A stretch of 64,000 bases of DNA from Sanguinoderma infundibulare (taxonomy: Eukaryota > Basidiomycota > Agaricomycetes > Polyporales > Polyporaceae), in the NCBI GenBank assembly GCA_032821775.1, contig JAVLRN010000006.1:434001-498000 (forward strand), read 5' to 3'. A model generated the notes under the pieces. The model was not told where the DNA came from, searched no databases, and saw nothing but the letters and a program-made list of their open reading frames with translations. Shown piece by piece: positions 38,846 through 51,472 of the stretch. Position 1 is the first letter of the stretch. Each line of letters begins with the position of its first letter. A program made the position numbers and the translations under genes.

Positions 38846-40644
38846 ATGTCGAATTCCGATACGGCTGCGCTTATCGCTGACGCCAATTCTCGGTGAGTAT
38901 TGCTGTTCAGCTCCATCATGTACTTACGCGCCATCTTCTCCAGTCAACTAGAGGATTACTTTACCAGGGTCGCGATATGTGAGTGCACCACAAGTTCTGC
39001 TCAAACTTGGCTTGGCCGCGTTCGTGCTGAAACCATGGTCGATGATGGATAGGCATTTTTGTGTATGATTTCATTATCACCTTCGACAAAGAGATCGACC
39101 TCTTCTGGAGGCGTAAAAAGACCGTCTCGTCGATTCTCTTTTTACTTAACCGTTACGTACCATTGGTGGTCAATATCCTCAATATGCCGTCCCATTCAAC
39201 TCCTGCAGTGCGTGCTGTTCCTTTATGTCGTCAACGCCTACCGAACTCACATCATTGTAGAGGTGAGAGATTGGCAAGTCTCTAAATATCACCGGAGCTC
39301 ATCTAGAGCAGTTGTACAGGATATATTTGGAGCGAAGAGATCCTGGGTATATTCCAATATCTTCCCTGGGCTGGTGCGCATCATTGGCTCAGCCATCCTC
39401 AACTGTGAATATTGACGGCTTCCTGGGCGCCCACAGTGTTCTCTGGCTTACGAGCCTACGTCCTTGGTTCTCAGACATGGGTACTCTCCGCCTTTGTCTT
39501 TATCCTCTCTCTCGCGCCTGTGGTTGTCAATTACGTGAGTCACTCTCATAAGTAGAGGGATCCGTTGGGGATGTGAGGCTGACACTTACATTGAAAGATG
39601 AGGCTGGGCTATATGATCGTCTTCACAGACCCTGATTTTGGGTGTAGCAACTCTTTCAACATCACTAGTGCTAGGATTATAGCGTGAGTACAGTATTTCA
39701 GGGAGATCTATTCTTACTGATCCAATGAAACACCCTTGCTTCAGGTGTGCGTGCTATCTACCGGTTTCTGTACCGCGGCGTGCAAAGACTGAAGCCTGCA
39801 TCTCCAATTCTGCGCAGTTCCTCTCGTGTCTCGGGTTTGCCTCATCATAGCCGATCTACTGGTCGTAGTCACCACTTGGGGTGCGATTTACAAGAATGCC
39901 AGGGAGATGAAGCTGTTGGGCAGATCCACGTCGCTCTCGAGCATCCTGCTCAGAAATGGTGAGCAAATAATTCGCTCAGAATCCCCCTTTTGTCACTGAT
40001 CCACTTATCATTTGGCAGGTGTCTTATACTTTATGTGTGTCTTTTGAACTCGCATGGACGTATTCCTTCTCGTACTAAGTGCATTACAGCGTCTTGCTTA
40101 TCGCGAACACTCTTCATCTGGTTTTCACCTTGCGTTCGGTAAGTCTAAACTTCAGCGGACTTTCCTATTCTCAAGTGTTATGTAGATTTTGATTGATGAC
40201 GAGGAAGCCGGTAACACGAGTGATGTCACATACCTCACTGAACCGTATGTCCGCCCCAGCTCACTCCCCGTTTCCCATCACATTGTGCCAGCCCATTAAC
40301 CTTCCTTCGCACCTGCATCCAGAATCACCGCCATCCTCATTTCGCGCTTCCTCATGGACCTCCAAGAAGCGGCCCACGGCAAGGCCCACCAACACTCCCT
40401 CTCGTCCATCCAGATTGGCAGCCTCGAGTTCAACGAGGTTCTCGGCTCCGTCACTTCTTCGCTCGCCGCCCCGGGGGAGGCCAGCGCAGGGAGCGAAGCA
40501 TACGACTTCCGCTCAGAATCCTCTACCTGGGAATTTGAGGAAGACAGTGGGAACTCGGGATCAGGACCAGACGACCGGGATCATACCTCAAACCCTGAGG
40601 CACCCAAAGGGCAGGAATTTTCGGGCACGGTCCACTCTTGTTAA
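38846..40644 (+). CDS. DUF6533-domain integral membrane protein, paralogue 2
   Basis: This gene has the same exon pattern as the copy at 6030-7872. Exon 1 is 38846-38892 (MSNSDTAALIADANS), exon 2 is 38944-38978 (QLEDYFTRVAI), and exon 3 starts at 39053 with VYDFIITFDKEIDLFWRRKK and the LNRYVPL motif. Later exons read SEEILGIFQYLPWA, FSGLRAYVL, LSLAPVVVNY, YMIVFTDPDFGCSN, IIADLLVVVTTWGAIYKNAR, IANTLHLVFTLRS and ISRFLMDLQEAAHG, ending in a Ser/Glu/Asp-rich tail. The protein should be a multi-pass plasma- or endomembrane protein of unknown function. As in paralogue 1, the frame between LNRYVPL and QYLPWA is unresolved. The C-terminal tails diverge strongly after ASLAAPGEAS-type sequence, so the two copies are not recent. 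Confidence 0.75.
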
Positions 40645-41590
40645 TTAATACAGGTGCAAGGGTGCGCGTGCCGCGCGAGAGTACTTACCTTGCCCCGGCC
40701 CCCGACATGCTCACTCGCTTCCTCCACCTGGCATACTCTTGACGATATATTTCTTGGTATATTATGACATGCACCCTAATTGCGACATTGCTCACTTCCT
40801 GTTCGCACCTGAGCGCTCGAATACATGTCTTCAGAGAGGCGTTGTCGTGGTCAGAAGCCGTCACCTTATCCGAGTCATTGTGCGCTCATCGCATACTCAC
40901 CTGTTGCAAGAACGATGGGGTGCTGCGTTTCGCTGACCCTCTTGTGAGAACGTTGTTCTGTGGTATATAAATGCAGTCTGTATAGCCATTCTGGGAGAAT
41001 AATAGGCGCCTGAGAGAGGTGTATTTAAGCGAGCGCGAGGCAATTTTCTCTCTCATCGAAAGTTACCACCTCGCGGGCTGATATTTGGGATCCTCTCTGC
41101 CACGGGCTCGACTCACACTCGGTGCACGCTTCTTGGAGGGTCTTGAACCACTTCGCGAGGGAGAGCAGCTACCTCCATCTCAAGATCGTACCGACCAGCT
41201 CTGGTGTCGGGGGCGGCCCGTGTTGGAGGGACAAGCTTTAATGTAGCCATGTACGTGTTTACCGCTCTGTTTAATCCATTGGTTTTCGATCGCATCCATG
41301 CCATTTGGGTCCGTGTGGGTGTGTATTGTGTCTGTTGGATGGGGTGGGAAGCGAACGGAAGCGAAGGGGGATGGAGCGCGTCGTAGTGCCAGCAGTCGTC
41401 GCTGCTGGCAGACAGCGTCGCAGGCATATCTCTGGACGTAGAAGAGGGTGCGAAGGAATGGTCAACGGTGGTCCGTACAGACTGAGGTGAGCATGTTCGT
41501 TTCCTTTCGAGTTCCATGTCCTACATGATACAACGGGCATATGCGTCTGCTTTTTCATTGCAGCCATCCAACGGCCACACCCACGATTCC
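40645..41590. other. Gap between DUF6533 paralogue 2 and esterase
   Basis: No gene is supported. GTATATAAATG near 40960 looks like a TATA box for plus-strand transcription, but no coding frame follows. The part near 41500-41590 includes the esterase 3' UTR (minus strand). Confidence 0.35.
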
Positions 41591-42814
41591 TCAAGACAAC
41601 CAAGTGATCCACTTCTCCGATCGCCGGTGGATCACATCCGAAATCGCCTTCGCCACGACCCGCTCCGCCTGCACAGAGGGGTGCAGCTCATCGTACCTAT
41701 TCCCGTCCCGTCGCGTCAGTACTTGCTGCTGAAAGTCGACGACTAGAAAGAAGATGGAACCCTACCAGAGGAAGCTGTCCTGGGCCGTCCCCGTCGCGTC
41801 CGTGCACACGCCCGGGTCGCCTGTGCTCTCGTTCTCCTGGAAGACGCAAGCATGCACGGCGCCGGTGACGTTGAGCGGTGCGGTGCCGTTCAGGTACAGC
41901 TGCGGGTGCGCGAACATGTCCGCGAATAGCGAGTGCGAGTCGAAGAAGCCTGCAGCGCAGCGCATATAGTGAGTACTTCCCTCGCCACCTGAATGTCGAA
42001 GGGAGGGCTCACCGATGTGCGCGTCATGCAGGGTGGGGGCGAGGAGCTGGAGCTCGAGGCGGGCGACGGCGTTGCCCGCGGTGGTCAGCTCCCTCATGAA
42101 GACGCTCCACTCGGTCGTGTTGCGCTGCGCGGTCCAGTACCGGTTTGGGTACGATTGTGCGGAGTAAAGCGGGGTGGTCTCGAGTGGGATCATCTGTCGG
42201 GGATGTTCGTCTAGGTGAGTAGATCCCGTCGCGTGGTCTTTTGAGCTGGATACTTACGTTCTGGAAGATGAAATTGCGCGCGCCGCTGTTGTACAGCATC
42301 GTGACCCAGTTTACCGCGCAGGTCACCGTGTCGACGACCGTCACGCCTGGGGTCTGGCTCCCTGTCAAGAGCGCGCCCACCCCGACGTCGTTCGTCCCGA
42401 TCCAGAGTGTGTAGATCGTGTCCTCGGGTTTCAATGCCGTGAGGGAGCCGTTGGCCTTTTCGGCGAAGTATGTCGGGAGCTGGGACTCGAACACGGACGG
42501 GAAGGGGCGGTCGGTGAGGTTGTTGGAGCAGGTCGCGCCGGACTTGGCAAACGGGAAGAGAGCGAAGTCACCGTCTTGGGAAGCGAAGACGGGCCACATT
42601 ATCCCGCCGTCTGCGTGGCCATCCTGCATTTTTGAGGTGCATGTGCGAGGTCAGTTCTGTCATGACTCGAAACGCGCACAGTACTCACGACGTCGGTGTA
42701 GGAGTCGCCGAACGTTACGAGGTTCTTGATCTGACCCGGGGAAGGCCCGGCCGCGAACGCAAGGAGGCCAAGACTTCCCGCGAGGGCTGTGACAGTCAGC
42801 AGGTGACGGAGCAT
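41591..42814 (-). CDS. Secreted SGNH/GDSL esterase, CE16-like
   Basis: Five exons (42814-42689, 42623-42258, 42193-42013, 41949-41766, 41696-41591) encode 320 aa, the usual length for fungal CE16 acetylesterases. Residues 1-22 form a signal peptide (LTVTALAGSLGLLAFAAG). The nucleophile block is VTFGDSYTDV (Ser at about residue 37), block III is IGTNDVGVG, and the C-terminal Asp/His pair lies in YDELHPSVQAE. These residues complete the SGNH catalytic site. CE16 enzymes remove acetyl groups from xylo-oligosaccharides and related plant polymers outside the cell. N-glycosylation motifs (NNLT, NGS, NTT, NGT) fit secretion. All splice phases close, including a Trp codon split across the last intron. 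A TATATAT box lies about 50 bp upstream of the start. The exact substrate is not shown by sequence. Confidence 0.9.
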
Positions 42815-42861
42815 TTTGGAGGACCGTGGACGCGTCGCGGCCTACCACGCCCACTTCATCC

Positions 42862-42868
42862 ATATATA
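42862..42868 (-). promoter_or_regulatory. TATA box of the GDSL esterase gene
   Basis: TATATAT on the minus strand, about 50 bp upstream of the esterase start at 42814. No other TATA-like site lies nearer. Confidence 0.6.
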
Positions 42869-42869
42869 C

Positions 42870-43911
42870 CGTCTCTGAAATCTATTTTCCGCGGGCAAAG
42901 GTGGCGGGATCCCGAACGACCATCACCTGATGCGTCAGCCCAACGTGCACGCGTGTACGGTGAGCCGCAGAACACCAGGAACGAATCGAGAAGAAACCCC
43001 CGCTGGTCTGATCATTGTGGACGGATTGGCTTCTTGGCTTCTATCAACACCCTCGGCGATTCTCAGACCGCCCTAGGACCATGCTGACGGCAGTCGGCAG
43101 CGCACATGGGGCCCATCGTTGTGCATGACCTCCACCGCGCGGGCCGCGATGGAGGCATTCCGCGCGTCTTCGTTTCCTGGCGCGCTTCGTGGACCCGAGG
43201 ATTCGCCCATGCGCAGCGGCGGCAGCGTGGACGCGTTTGTCACAGAGCACATGCTCGCCGACGTCACGCGGCCGTGACCCCTGTCCAGGGAATTGCCTAT
43301 CGCATTGAGCCCCATGGCTTTGGAAGGCGCTGAGGTCGATTTGTGGAGCGACGGTTGTAGAATCACCCAGAACGTCTTTGAATCCACGTAAGCTCATATT
43401 GCGAGTCAATCCATCCCAGGCTGACCGACATCGGATGGATACCACTGGCAGACTCGGAACGCGCGAGCGGTGCGCCTGTTCATGGCTACGGGACTCGTGC
43501 AAGAAGATTGCGGGCGATGCCCGTCTTGATGCCCTTGGCCGTCCGTTCGGACACTGGCACTAAGGGCACGGGCGGGACGGTCAGGATTTGTACCCTGCTG
43601 CAGTCTTGTTTTAGAAGGGACTGGCCCAGTATCCTTAACCGCATTCGCTACCGTCATATCAAACGGTGCGTTTCAAACCCGACCGCGCTTCCAGGGCCTG
43701 GCTCATGGTTCCTGCAGGATGTAGTTGTGCAGGACACTGCCGTTCCACCTGGGGGGGCAGTCTGAAAGAGAACGCACCAATGGTGTTCCAGCGGCATTCC
43801 GGTGAGTCTTCCGCAACGTTCCTCGGACTAACAGTGGTGCGGAGGAGGACTTTGCGTTTTTTTCGCGAAGTCCAGCATCCGCTGCTGTGCATAGACGAGA
43901 GGGCGTCTGGA
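42870..43911. other. Divergent promoter region, esterase/protease
   Basis: About 1.2 kb separates the divergent starts of the esterase (minus) and the aspartic protease (plus). Open frames on both strands have no motif. Because both products are secreted hydrolases, shared regulation is possible but no specific operator was identified. Confidence 0.4.
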
Positions 43912-43912
43912 G

Positions 43913-43919
43913 TATAAAA
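43913..43919 (+). promoter_or_regulatory. TATA box of the aspartic protease gene
   Basis: TATAAAA, 93 bp upstream of the ATG at 44012, followed by a C-rich stretch. It is the best canonical TATA box in the window. Confidence 0.7.
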
Positions 43920-44011
43920 ACCCCCCGTTTTCGAGGCGAAGGTCCCATCATCAAACGCACTCCCTATCCCAAGCATCCCATCACTTCGCAATACTCGCAG
44001 TAATCGTCAAC

Positions 44012-45568
44012 ATGTACAGCAAGCTTTCCTTTGTCACTCTTGCTCTTATCCTCCATGCGACGGCTAGCCCGGTCGTGGAGGACTTCGGCGTTCGCATTCC
44101 CTTCCACAAGCGCAGTGCGCTCATGAACAGCGAGGGCGCGTTCGACCATCCCAAGGCCATTCGCCAAGTCGTTCGCGACCATAAGTACGTATATCTCAAT
44201 ACGCGCTCATTGACGTGCATGCTAACACGCTGTGCAGCAAACACAGCAACAACTTGCAGAACCTCGAGAAGAACGTCGGCAAAGGGGCCTTCAACCCGGG
44301 CGCGGAGGTCAAGCCGCTCATGGCATACCCTGCTGTCGAGCGTCGCCAGTCCGTGCCTCTCAACGACGAGCAGAACGACTTGCTCTGGGCAGGCAACATC
44401 AATGTCGGCACGCCTTTGAAGCAGTTCTACATTGATTTTGACAGTACGTCCCCATTTATCCCGCCGTTCGGGATATGACACTGACCTGTTCTCGCAGCCG
44501 GGTCCTCCGACCTCTGGTTCCCTTCCATCAATTGCACGGCAAGCCCCTGCTCTTCCAAGCACAAGTACAGCGCCAAGACGTCTTCGACGAGCAAATCACT
44601 CCCCGGCACATTCAGTATCTTATACGGCGACGGCTCGACCGTCTCGGGCCCCATTTACTCTGACACCGTCGTTGTGGGCGGGATCACTGCCAAAAACCAG
44701 GCATTATCCGCCGTTACCTCCCTCTCATCCTCGTTTGAGTCAGAGCCGATCGATGGCATCCTCGGCATGGCGTACCCGTCGCTCTCAAACCTCCGCCAGC
44801 CCCCGTTCGTGAACAGCGCGAAGGCGCAGGGTGCGATCAAGCAAGCCGTATTCGGGATGAAGCTCGTCAAGTCTGGCTCCGAACTCTACCTCGGCGGTAC
44901 CAACACCGGACTGTACACCGACAACCTCGAGTACCACGGCGTCTCCGGCAACACCGGATTTTGGCAGATCGGCAGCGGCAAGCTTGCCATTGGGTCTACC
45001 GTGAGTGCCTCTGCCACCGAGGCTCAGGCTTGTGTAGCCTGTGAACTGACGATTGCGAAAACAGGCGGTGGTCTCTAACATCTTGACCATCATCGATTCG
45101 GGCACCACTCTCATCTACGGTCCCCCGGCCGCGGTCGCTATGTTTTATTCGAAGATCGGCGGGCTCCCGTATGGCAACCCGAATGTCGGCTTCTACTCCT
45201 TCCCCTGCGCCAACACTCCGTCGAACCTGGCCTTTAGCTGGGGTGGCAAGGCGTGGACGATCTCCGCCCAGAAGTAAGCGTCTCTTCGCTTTCGTAATAT
45301 GTGCTCGCTATACAAGCGATGCTGACCACTTGTCTTAGCTTCAACCTCGGTACGATTGGCAATAACCGCTGCGTCGGTGCCATTCTCGGGCACGATCTTG
45401 GGCTTGGGACCAACGTCTGGTTGGTTGGCGACAGGTGAACACGACTCGTGCTTAGCGTCCGAGGTAACGATTGCTGACTCGGCCCTCTTTTATCGCAGCT
45501 TCATGAAGAACGTGTACACTGCGTTTTCGTTCGAGAGCAATTCGGTCGGCTTTGCCACGCTCAAGTAG
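44012..45568 (+). CDS. Secreted A1-family aspartic protease (polyporopepsin-like)
   Basis: Six exons (44012-44184, 44238-44443, 44498-45000, 45065-45273, 45339-45434, 45499-45568) give 418 aa. A signal peptide (YSKLSFVTLALILHATA) is followed by a propeptide of about 70 residues. The first catalytic motif, DTGSSDLWFPS, has its Asp-Thr-Gly codons split by intron 2; the second is IIDSGTTLIYG. The flap region reads LYGDGSTVSG, and the C-terminal block is ILGHDLGLGTNVWLVGDSF. Such pepsin-like enzymes cleave proteins at acidic pH outside the cell. Unlike many family members, the residue after ILG is His rather than Asp, with the Asp one place on. One Cys pair (INCTASPCSS) probably makes the usual loop disulfide. 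The closest type is polyporopepsin, by family knowledge only. All phases close and the start has a TATA box. Confidence 0.94.
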
Positions 45569-46413
45569 GAGTTCGTGTGGACCATGAATGACAGCTCCTG
45601 TAGTCCTAGGACTGATACTGTTTTGAGCTTAGAACCGGGCTGGCCCCCGCCAATATAATTTATGTGTTCCATCTGAGAGCAGCGTATTGGGTCGTCGGGG
45701 AACCCTGCATTGTTCCGCCGGACTTGAAGCTTGAATCTTCAATCTTCATGGGGCCCCCAGCCATGGACGCAGACAACTACTTCGCTGACGATATTGACTC
45801 GTCATTCTTGAAGGAGGATAATGCTATCGAAGGTGCACATTGCGCTGGCTGTGCTGCGGGAGAGCAGAAGCCTGCGGAACTGTCGCCCTTTTTCGCTGCA
45901 TGAGTCTTGGGTCATCGAACAAGCTCTTACTAGTATTGCGAACTGGATATAATGTGCGCCTTCTCCTGTCTAAATCGCCACGGGTTGAGCTCGTGCTCGT
46001 GCACGACCTCCACGGCCGCCGTCGCCTTCTCTGCAATTCTGGTGCGTGACATGACGATAAAACAGGTACGCGGAGTCAACGCCATCGACTCGGAGTGCTT
46101 CCATCGCCGCATCTTGAAGGTGCGGGATGTTCGAGCGTGAGTAGTTGAGGTGGCGGTCACTTAGACGCCCTAATGGGCGCTCAGCCACCGATTCCCAGTT
46201 GATTGAGCGTCACGGCGGCAAGTAGTATCTCGCCAGAGCTACAGTCCAATTGCATCCGTTCTCCGTCAAGATACCGTCATTCTCACGGACACCCATTCTT
46301 AATGGCCCACCGTGTGGGTGTGTACGTCCCCTCCTTTCCCCTTTCCCTTTCCGCCTCTCTCGTTCAAAGGCTTGTCAAAGTTCAAAATTCAGAACTCCGA
46401 GGCTCATCATCGA
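45569..46413. other. Gap between protease and F-box gene
   Basis: No gene is supported. Short frames occur on both strands around 45970-46190 (for example SNIPHLQDAAMEALRVDGVD on minus), perhaps a relic. The last 200 bp hold a pyrimidine-rich leader of the F-box gene. Confidence 0.35.
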
Positions 46414-48266
46414 ATGTCTGCTCTGCTTGACATGCTTCCAGAAGAGGTTTGGATCTGTGTCCTTTATAACCTCGATGTCAGAAACATCATCAACTGCAAG
46501 AAGGTGCGTCTCTTCGAAAAAAAAACCAAACCGACAACGCAGCTCACTGCTAAACGTACATCAGGTCTGTCTTAGCTGGTCAAAAACCATCGACGATGCC
46601 ATCGTCCTGCAGTACAAGCTCGAACTCGGAAAAGCGGGCATGATCGACGGGAATCGGTCCGACCTGACCTACGCCGACCGCCTGGTAAAGCTGCGGGCAT
46701 TCCTGCAAGAGCGCGATTCCCCGACTGCGTCGCTGTTCACCGTCCCCGAACTTGCAAATCCTACTGTCGATGGTTACGACTACGACCGTTGGAACCTAGA
46801 CTCCCAAGACGCCGTACTTCTCCGAAAGGACGAACAACTCCGGATCGTTCGCCCCGCTTCTCAACAACGAGCTGTGACCGAGCGAGTTTGGACTGTCAGC
46901 CCCGAGAATGACATCCGCCACCGCCATCCTTCATTTCGGTGTGCCGTAGCCTCCTCTCAGGATTTGCTCGTAATGGCTGCGATTACCCAGGACGACGTAA
47001 CGTAAGCAGCCTCTTTTGGCATGGACCGCGAGGCGACTCATTCTGACGTTGTCATTCATAGCGACACTTGGTCTGGGACATGTCGTCTGTATTCCATCTC
47101 CACCGGCCAAATTCATCCGCTCGCCGCGCAGCCTACACTTCATGTTGATGGTCCTGACACGTGCACTAACCGCAACTCCACAATTCAGATCCACGCAGAT
47201 CTGCTTGCTTGGGTCTTTCACGGCAGGTCTTACGATATACCAGCTCACGTGCGCGTGTGGAATTGGAAAACTGGTGACCTCGTGTGGGGTGTGAGTAACG
47301 CGGTATTCTTTTCGGCCATCGTTTCGTATCTCACTAATGTCGTGACGGCAGCACCAGGGCAGTTGGGATGACACATTCTTCCTCCTCGATGAACATAACA
47401 TCCTCCATGCCTCGTCAGACCATCTCACCGTCCACAACGTCGATCCCCATGGCCCATCTACCGTCGTGCTGCAACTGCCACCCTTAATTCCAGGAGGATC
47501 GTTTCTTATGGGCGGGCTCTACGCGCAGAACTCTGCACCTTCTGTTCCCCACCCGTCCCTCGCGGTTTCTTCTGGGTCTCCAGCATTCCTGCCAGATCCT
47601 GCTTTGCGGATCATCGCCATAACGTATGAGCTCTACATGTCCGACCCCGAAGATATGCGTTCCGAAACGCTACTATTCTTGATCCCGGTCTCTAGCATCT
47701 TGTCCGCGAGGACTACCCTTCCCTTCGACAACGATTCAGGCCAAGGAGCCCCCCTGACGGTCCCTTGGGATGCTTGGGGCACCAATCGCGTGCAATGTGT
47801 GCATCTCACCCTGCATCCTAGCTACGTTTCAGTCTGCGGTTCGAGAGCTGTCGTATGTTCTTACGGAGCCTTCGACGTCTTCGACGCACGCCAGTGGTTT
47901 CTCCTTACCTTTGACGTCTATCCCTTCGCGGACTCTGAAAGACTGCCGGCGGGCATCGACACGCTCGCCGTCGAACAGTCATCCATGCTGTCGTCCCCAG
48001 CGCAGGTCTTCGGCACACTCCCTTATCGGGCCACACATAGAGTGGTTCCTGTCGAGTCAATGGTACGGAACGCGGTGGGCCTAACGCCCGAAGGCCCCTG
48101 TGTTCGTGATATGGTTGCGATGGAGGATGGCATCGTTTTAGTCGTAAGTCCCGCCCAGTCGCGAATGGCCGTTCAGCACTGTGGCTAACCGTCAGTATGC
48201 CAGGTGTCCCTCAATGATGGAGCAGAAGACCCTTTGGAACGCCAGTCTATTTTCCTGTGTGGTTAA
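46414..48266 (+). CDS. F-box protein with beta-rich C-terminal region
   Basis: Five exons (46414-46503, 46565-47001, 47062-47290, 47352-48143, 48204-48266) encode 536 aa. The N-terminus carries an F-box (MLPEEVWICVLYNLDVRNI, then CKKVCLSWSKTIDDA) spanning residues 7 to about 45, the motif that binds Skp1 in SCF ubiquitin ligases. The rest has strand-like segments such as RLYSISTGQIHPL and VRVWNWKTGDLVW, reminiscent of a degenerate beta-propeller that would select substrates, but clear WD repeats are not seen. Intron 1 interrupts the F-box. The last acceptor is uncertain: CAG at 48195 would extend a different frame, whereas CAG at 48203 ends the protein after 20 more codons and follows a GCTAACC branch site. 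Large families of such F-box proteins are normal in agaricomycetes. Confidence 0.85.
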
Positions 48267-51200
48267 AGTGGCCGTTAGTGCGCAATTCGGACCGCCAAGA
48301 TCCAGGATGCGCCTCGCTCGACTTTGTCTTTCGCTTGGTAGAGGCATTCCTGCTATTGTCTTACTCTCATTCTGACCAGGATTACCCACCCCCTGCAGTG
48401 TTGTCCTTTCATTCTATACTCTACTCGAGTCCCCCGGAACCGACCACATCACCATTGAATATTGAAGTGCCAGCGTGTCTCCGCTCTCCGCTGTACTATC
48501 GCTTCGTGTTTGCGTCTTACGGTAGCCGCCCGCTGTTCGTCCGTTCTCCGCAACTCGCTTGTCTCGCTTCCGTTGTGTGCTCGCGGCCTCTCACAGAGGC
48601 CTGATAATTAGATACAGCTACAAGTCCGATCACGCCTGTTCGTGTTTCAACTTTCAATGATAGATACAACAATCGTCTTATTTGTTCCAACTTCCTTCCA
48701 AGTCACGTTCATGACTTAGAACCTGAGCCTGAACTGAATGGCGAGTAGGACCGCCGCGAGTTGCTTAATATCTCCAAGATTCTGCTGCTCCTCGTCTACA
48801 TTAAGCCTCAAAGGCGCGGTTCCACAAAGCGAAAGAGCCCTGAACAGGGAACGTCGCATTTCCGCTGGAAGCATCAAAGTTTAGTGCTGAGTGACAAGCA
48901 TCAGGGATGTATGTGGACCCACTCAACTGTGGCCTCCGGTCACCCTTCGGTGCTCTTTTCAAGCGTCAAAACTTGTCTGAGGCCGGTCGTAAGCCCAGCG
49001 TAGACACGGGATGCCAACATATGGGTCGACATGCAGCCGTTCGCTGAGAAGCAGACGGTCTGGGTGAGGCTCGCCGGCGACTGTTCTGAGGCGTTGGTAG
49101 AACGCGTGCACTCCAATTGGGGTGGCATTCCAAGCCTCAAGGCATTTGAAATGGTCACCTCTGTTCGCTCAGGCCGGGCCCGGTCCGGAATTACTGGCAT
49201 GTGCACGCACAACCCGTCAGCCGGGAACGTTGTCAGTGTGGTGGCCGGCTAAGACAACGTACCTCTCTCGCTTCACTCGTGTCCGGCCTGAGGTGCTCCG
49301 TTGCTGCAACCTGAAGTCGGTCACGGCGGCGACGCCGCGCATCGACCCTCGGGTCATGCTTGAGCCCCTCCTTGGAGGTACCTCAACAAGAGCGCCGGGT
49401 GTCCACCCTTCAGAGCTTGTGGATTTGACAAGTTGCGCATTAGGTGGGGCGTCCAGCTAGACGTCCAAGCCAGCAGGAATAAACCCATATCCTCGCTAAA
49501 AGTCATTGCTTGCGAGAGATGTATTCATGCTTGTTGGACCTATGGAATACATCAGCACACTGATTTTCGTGCAGTCGTACCGGTGAATACTCACTCGTCC
49601 TTGAAGAAACACCATCGGCAAAGCGCAACCTGCCACCTCAGGCAGGGCTATGCTAGGCGCTAAGAGGCTATGCAGGGTTTCGCCGGATCCGACCATGAAC
49701 TGTAAGACTCTGTAGCAATTAGCCGTGAACGATGAAGTCCAGCAGGGGACGGGCGTGTACGACAAATCATTGTAGAGCACTGTAATGCTGCCAATGGGTG
49801 CTAGAAATGATTACAGAGCCATGTAACTGTTCCTAGCCTGAGGGATACATAATGATTTTGACCATTATTAAATTCCGTGTGCGTTGCATGGCCGTGGGCA
49901 AGTACCAGAGCAATGACTTCCAGGGAGCCCACTATACAGCAACTGCAGCCATTCACCGTACACTACCATACACCAGGGGACTATTGTAGTCCTCTACAGT
50001 ATCTCTCAGACTCTATCAGCCCTGGCCCCTGCATGGTGTTACAATATCACCCATTGGTCCTACATGGCACTATATGGCCTGCGCACCTATCTGACAGGCC
50101 ACTACAGTATTTCCCCCGGCTCTGGCGAAATCCCACAGGGCTCTGGAGCACGCTCAGCTATAAACTGTAGGGAATCGGTGTGTCCGCCGGAAGGCTGCAG
50201 AGCCACAAGCTGAATTGCATGATGCCGTGAGGCATCTACGAACCACTACGACGTCTACAGAGCTATATGGATTATTACAGGTCTTTGTAAACCTCCAACC
50301 TGGTTTGCTGATGGCAGCTTCACGCTATCTGGACATCACGGCATCGGGGTGCGTCGCAGAAGCTGCCTGGTGATTCTGTCCTTCGCAAAGCCAAAAAAGC
50401 AATAATTTACTTGTATTCGCGAGTAAAAGCAGATCAAAGCGTCCACAAAGCGTCCAGAATGCCAGCAGAGCAAGCAAAGAGGCAGCGGCAGCGGACCGCG
50501 GTTCAAGTTGTGCATGCCGTTGCGGTCACGTGGGCCACCATGGGCGCTTGACGAACTTGGCTGCCGTAGCTTCTTCGTCGCAAGTCTTTTTTCTCATCCA
50601 GTCCTCTCATTCGAATGTCTGCTCAGGATACTCAACTCGACGCAAGTAGGCTTTTACGATGGTTGAGGACAATCGAGAATGGTTCTACTACGTTGAAGTG
50701 GCGCTCGACACTCGACATGTTGGGTCGCCCCTCGCAGCTTCTGTTGCCCTCGTAATCTCCTCTTACTGACTCGGATGGTCTTTTGTCTTTGCTATGCCTA
50801 CTGCAGCCTAGTTGCTCGCTATTCGTCTGCGCTTCGGCTCGTCTGCCTTACGTCGTTCGATAGGAGCCTTTCATAGTGCTTGACATGACCGCTACTCTGC
50901 TTTACGCTTGTTCGAGTCGCTTCCCATTGATGTTAACCACAAGCCGGAAGGTACCTCGGTTGGACGCAGAGGCGGATAGGATTGTCTTGCTTGCTTGACG
51001 TAAGTCACCACCGCTCTCTTCAATGTGAAAACGACCGTGACAGAATCGCGTTGATGTGCAATGCGGACAATCGCCACAGGGCGTACCGCGTCAATGGCCA
51101 ACGCGGACGCTTGGATGACTCGGGACTTGTCGGCAACGCTTGCTCTGGCTCGGGCAACGCGTTCTGCTTTGTCCCTTTGTCTCTACCCACTGCTCTTTGG

Positions 51201-51472
51201 AAAGCGATGCGTGGCCTCGGTGGCCCCAGCTCGCTTTGTCCCCTTGAAGCGCCCGCTTTGTGGACTGGCGCCGCAGCTCATCCGCATGAAGGCGTCCTGC
51301 ACCAGCCAAAGCGTGACATCTCTGGCCTCTCTCAAATCGGATATTCCAACCGGAGCACCTATAAATCCAAGGGCTCGTAGGGTGACGAGATGACCAGCAG
51401 ACCCACAGACCCACTCGTCCCACATAACTACCGAACCACCCCGACGAAAGCGACAGCTCGTTATCCACCGGC
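48267..51472. other. 3.2 kb interval without a supported gene
   Basis: No family motif appears in either strand. Part of the stretch, 49680-50300, is AT-richer and unusually rich in TACAG/CTGTA words (reported separately). A plus-strand frame near 49031-49252 and its minus-strand mirror have no detectable domain. The last 150 bp are the leader of the gene at 51473. Confidence 0.4.
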
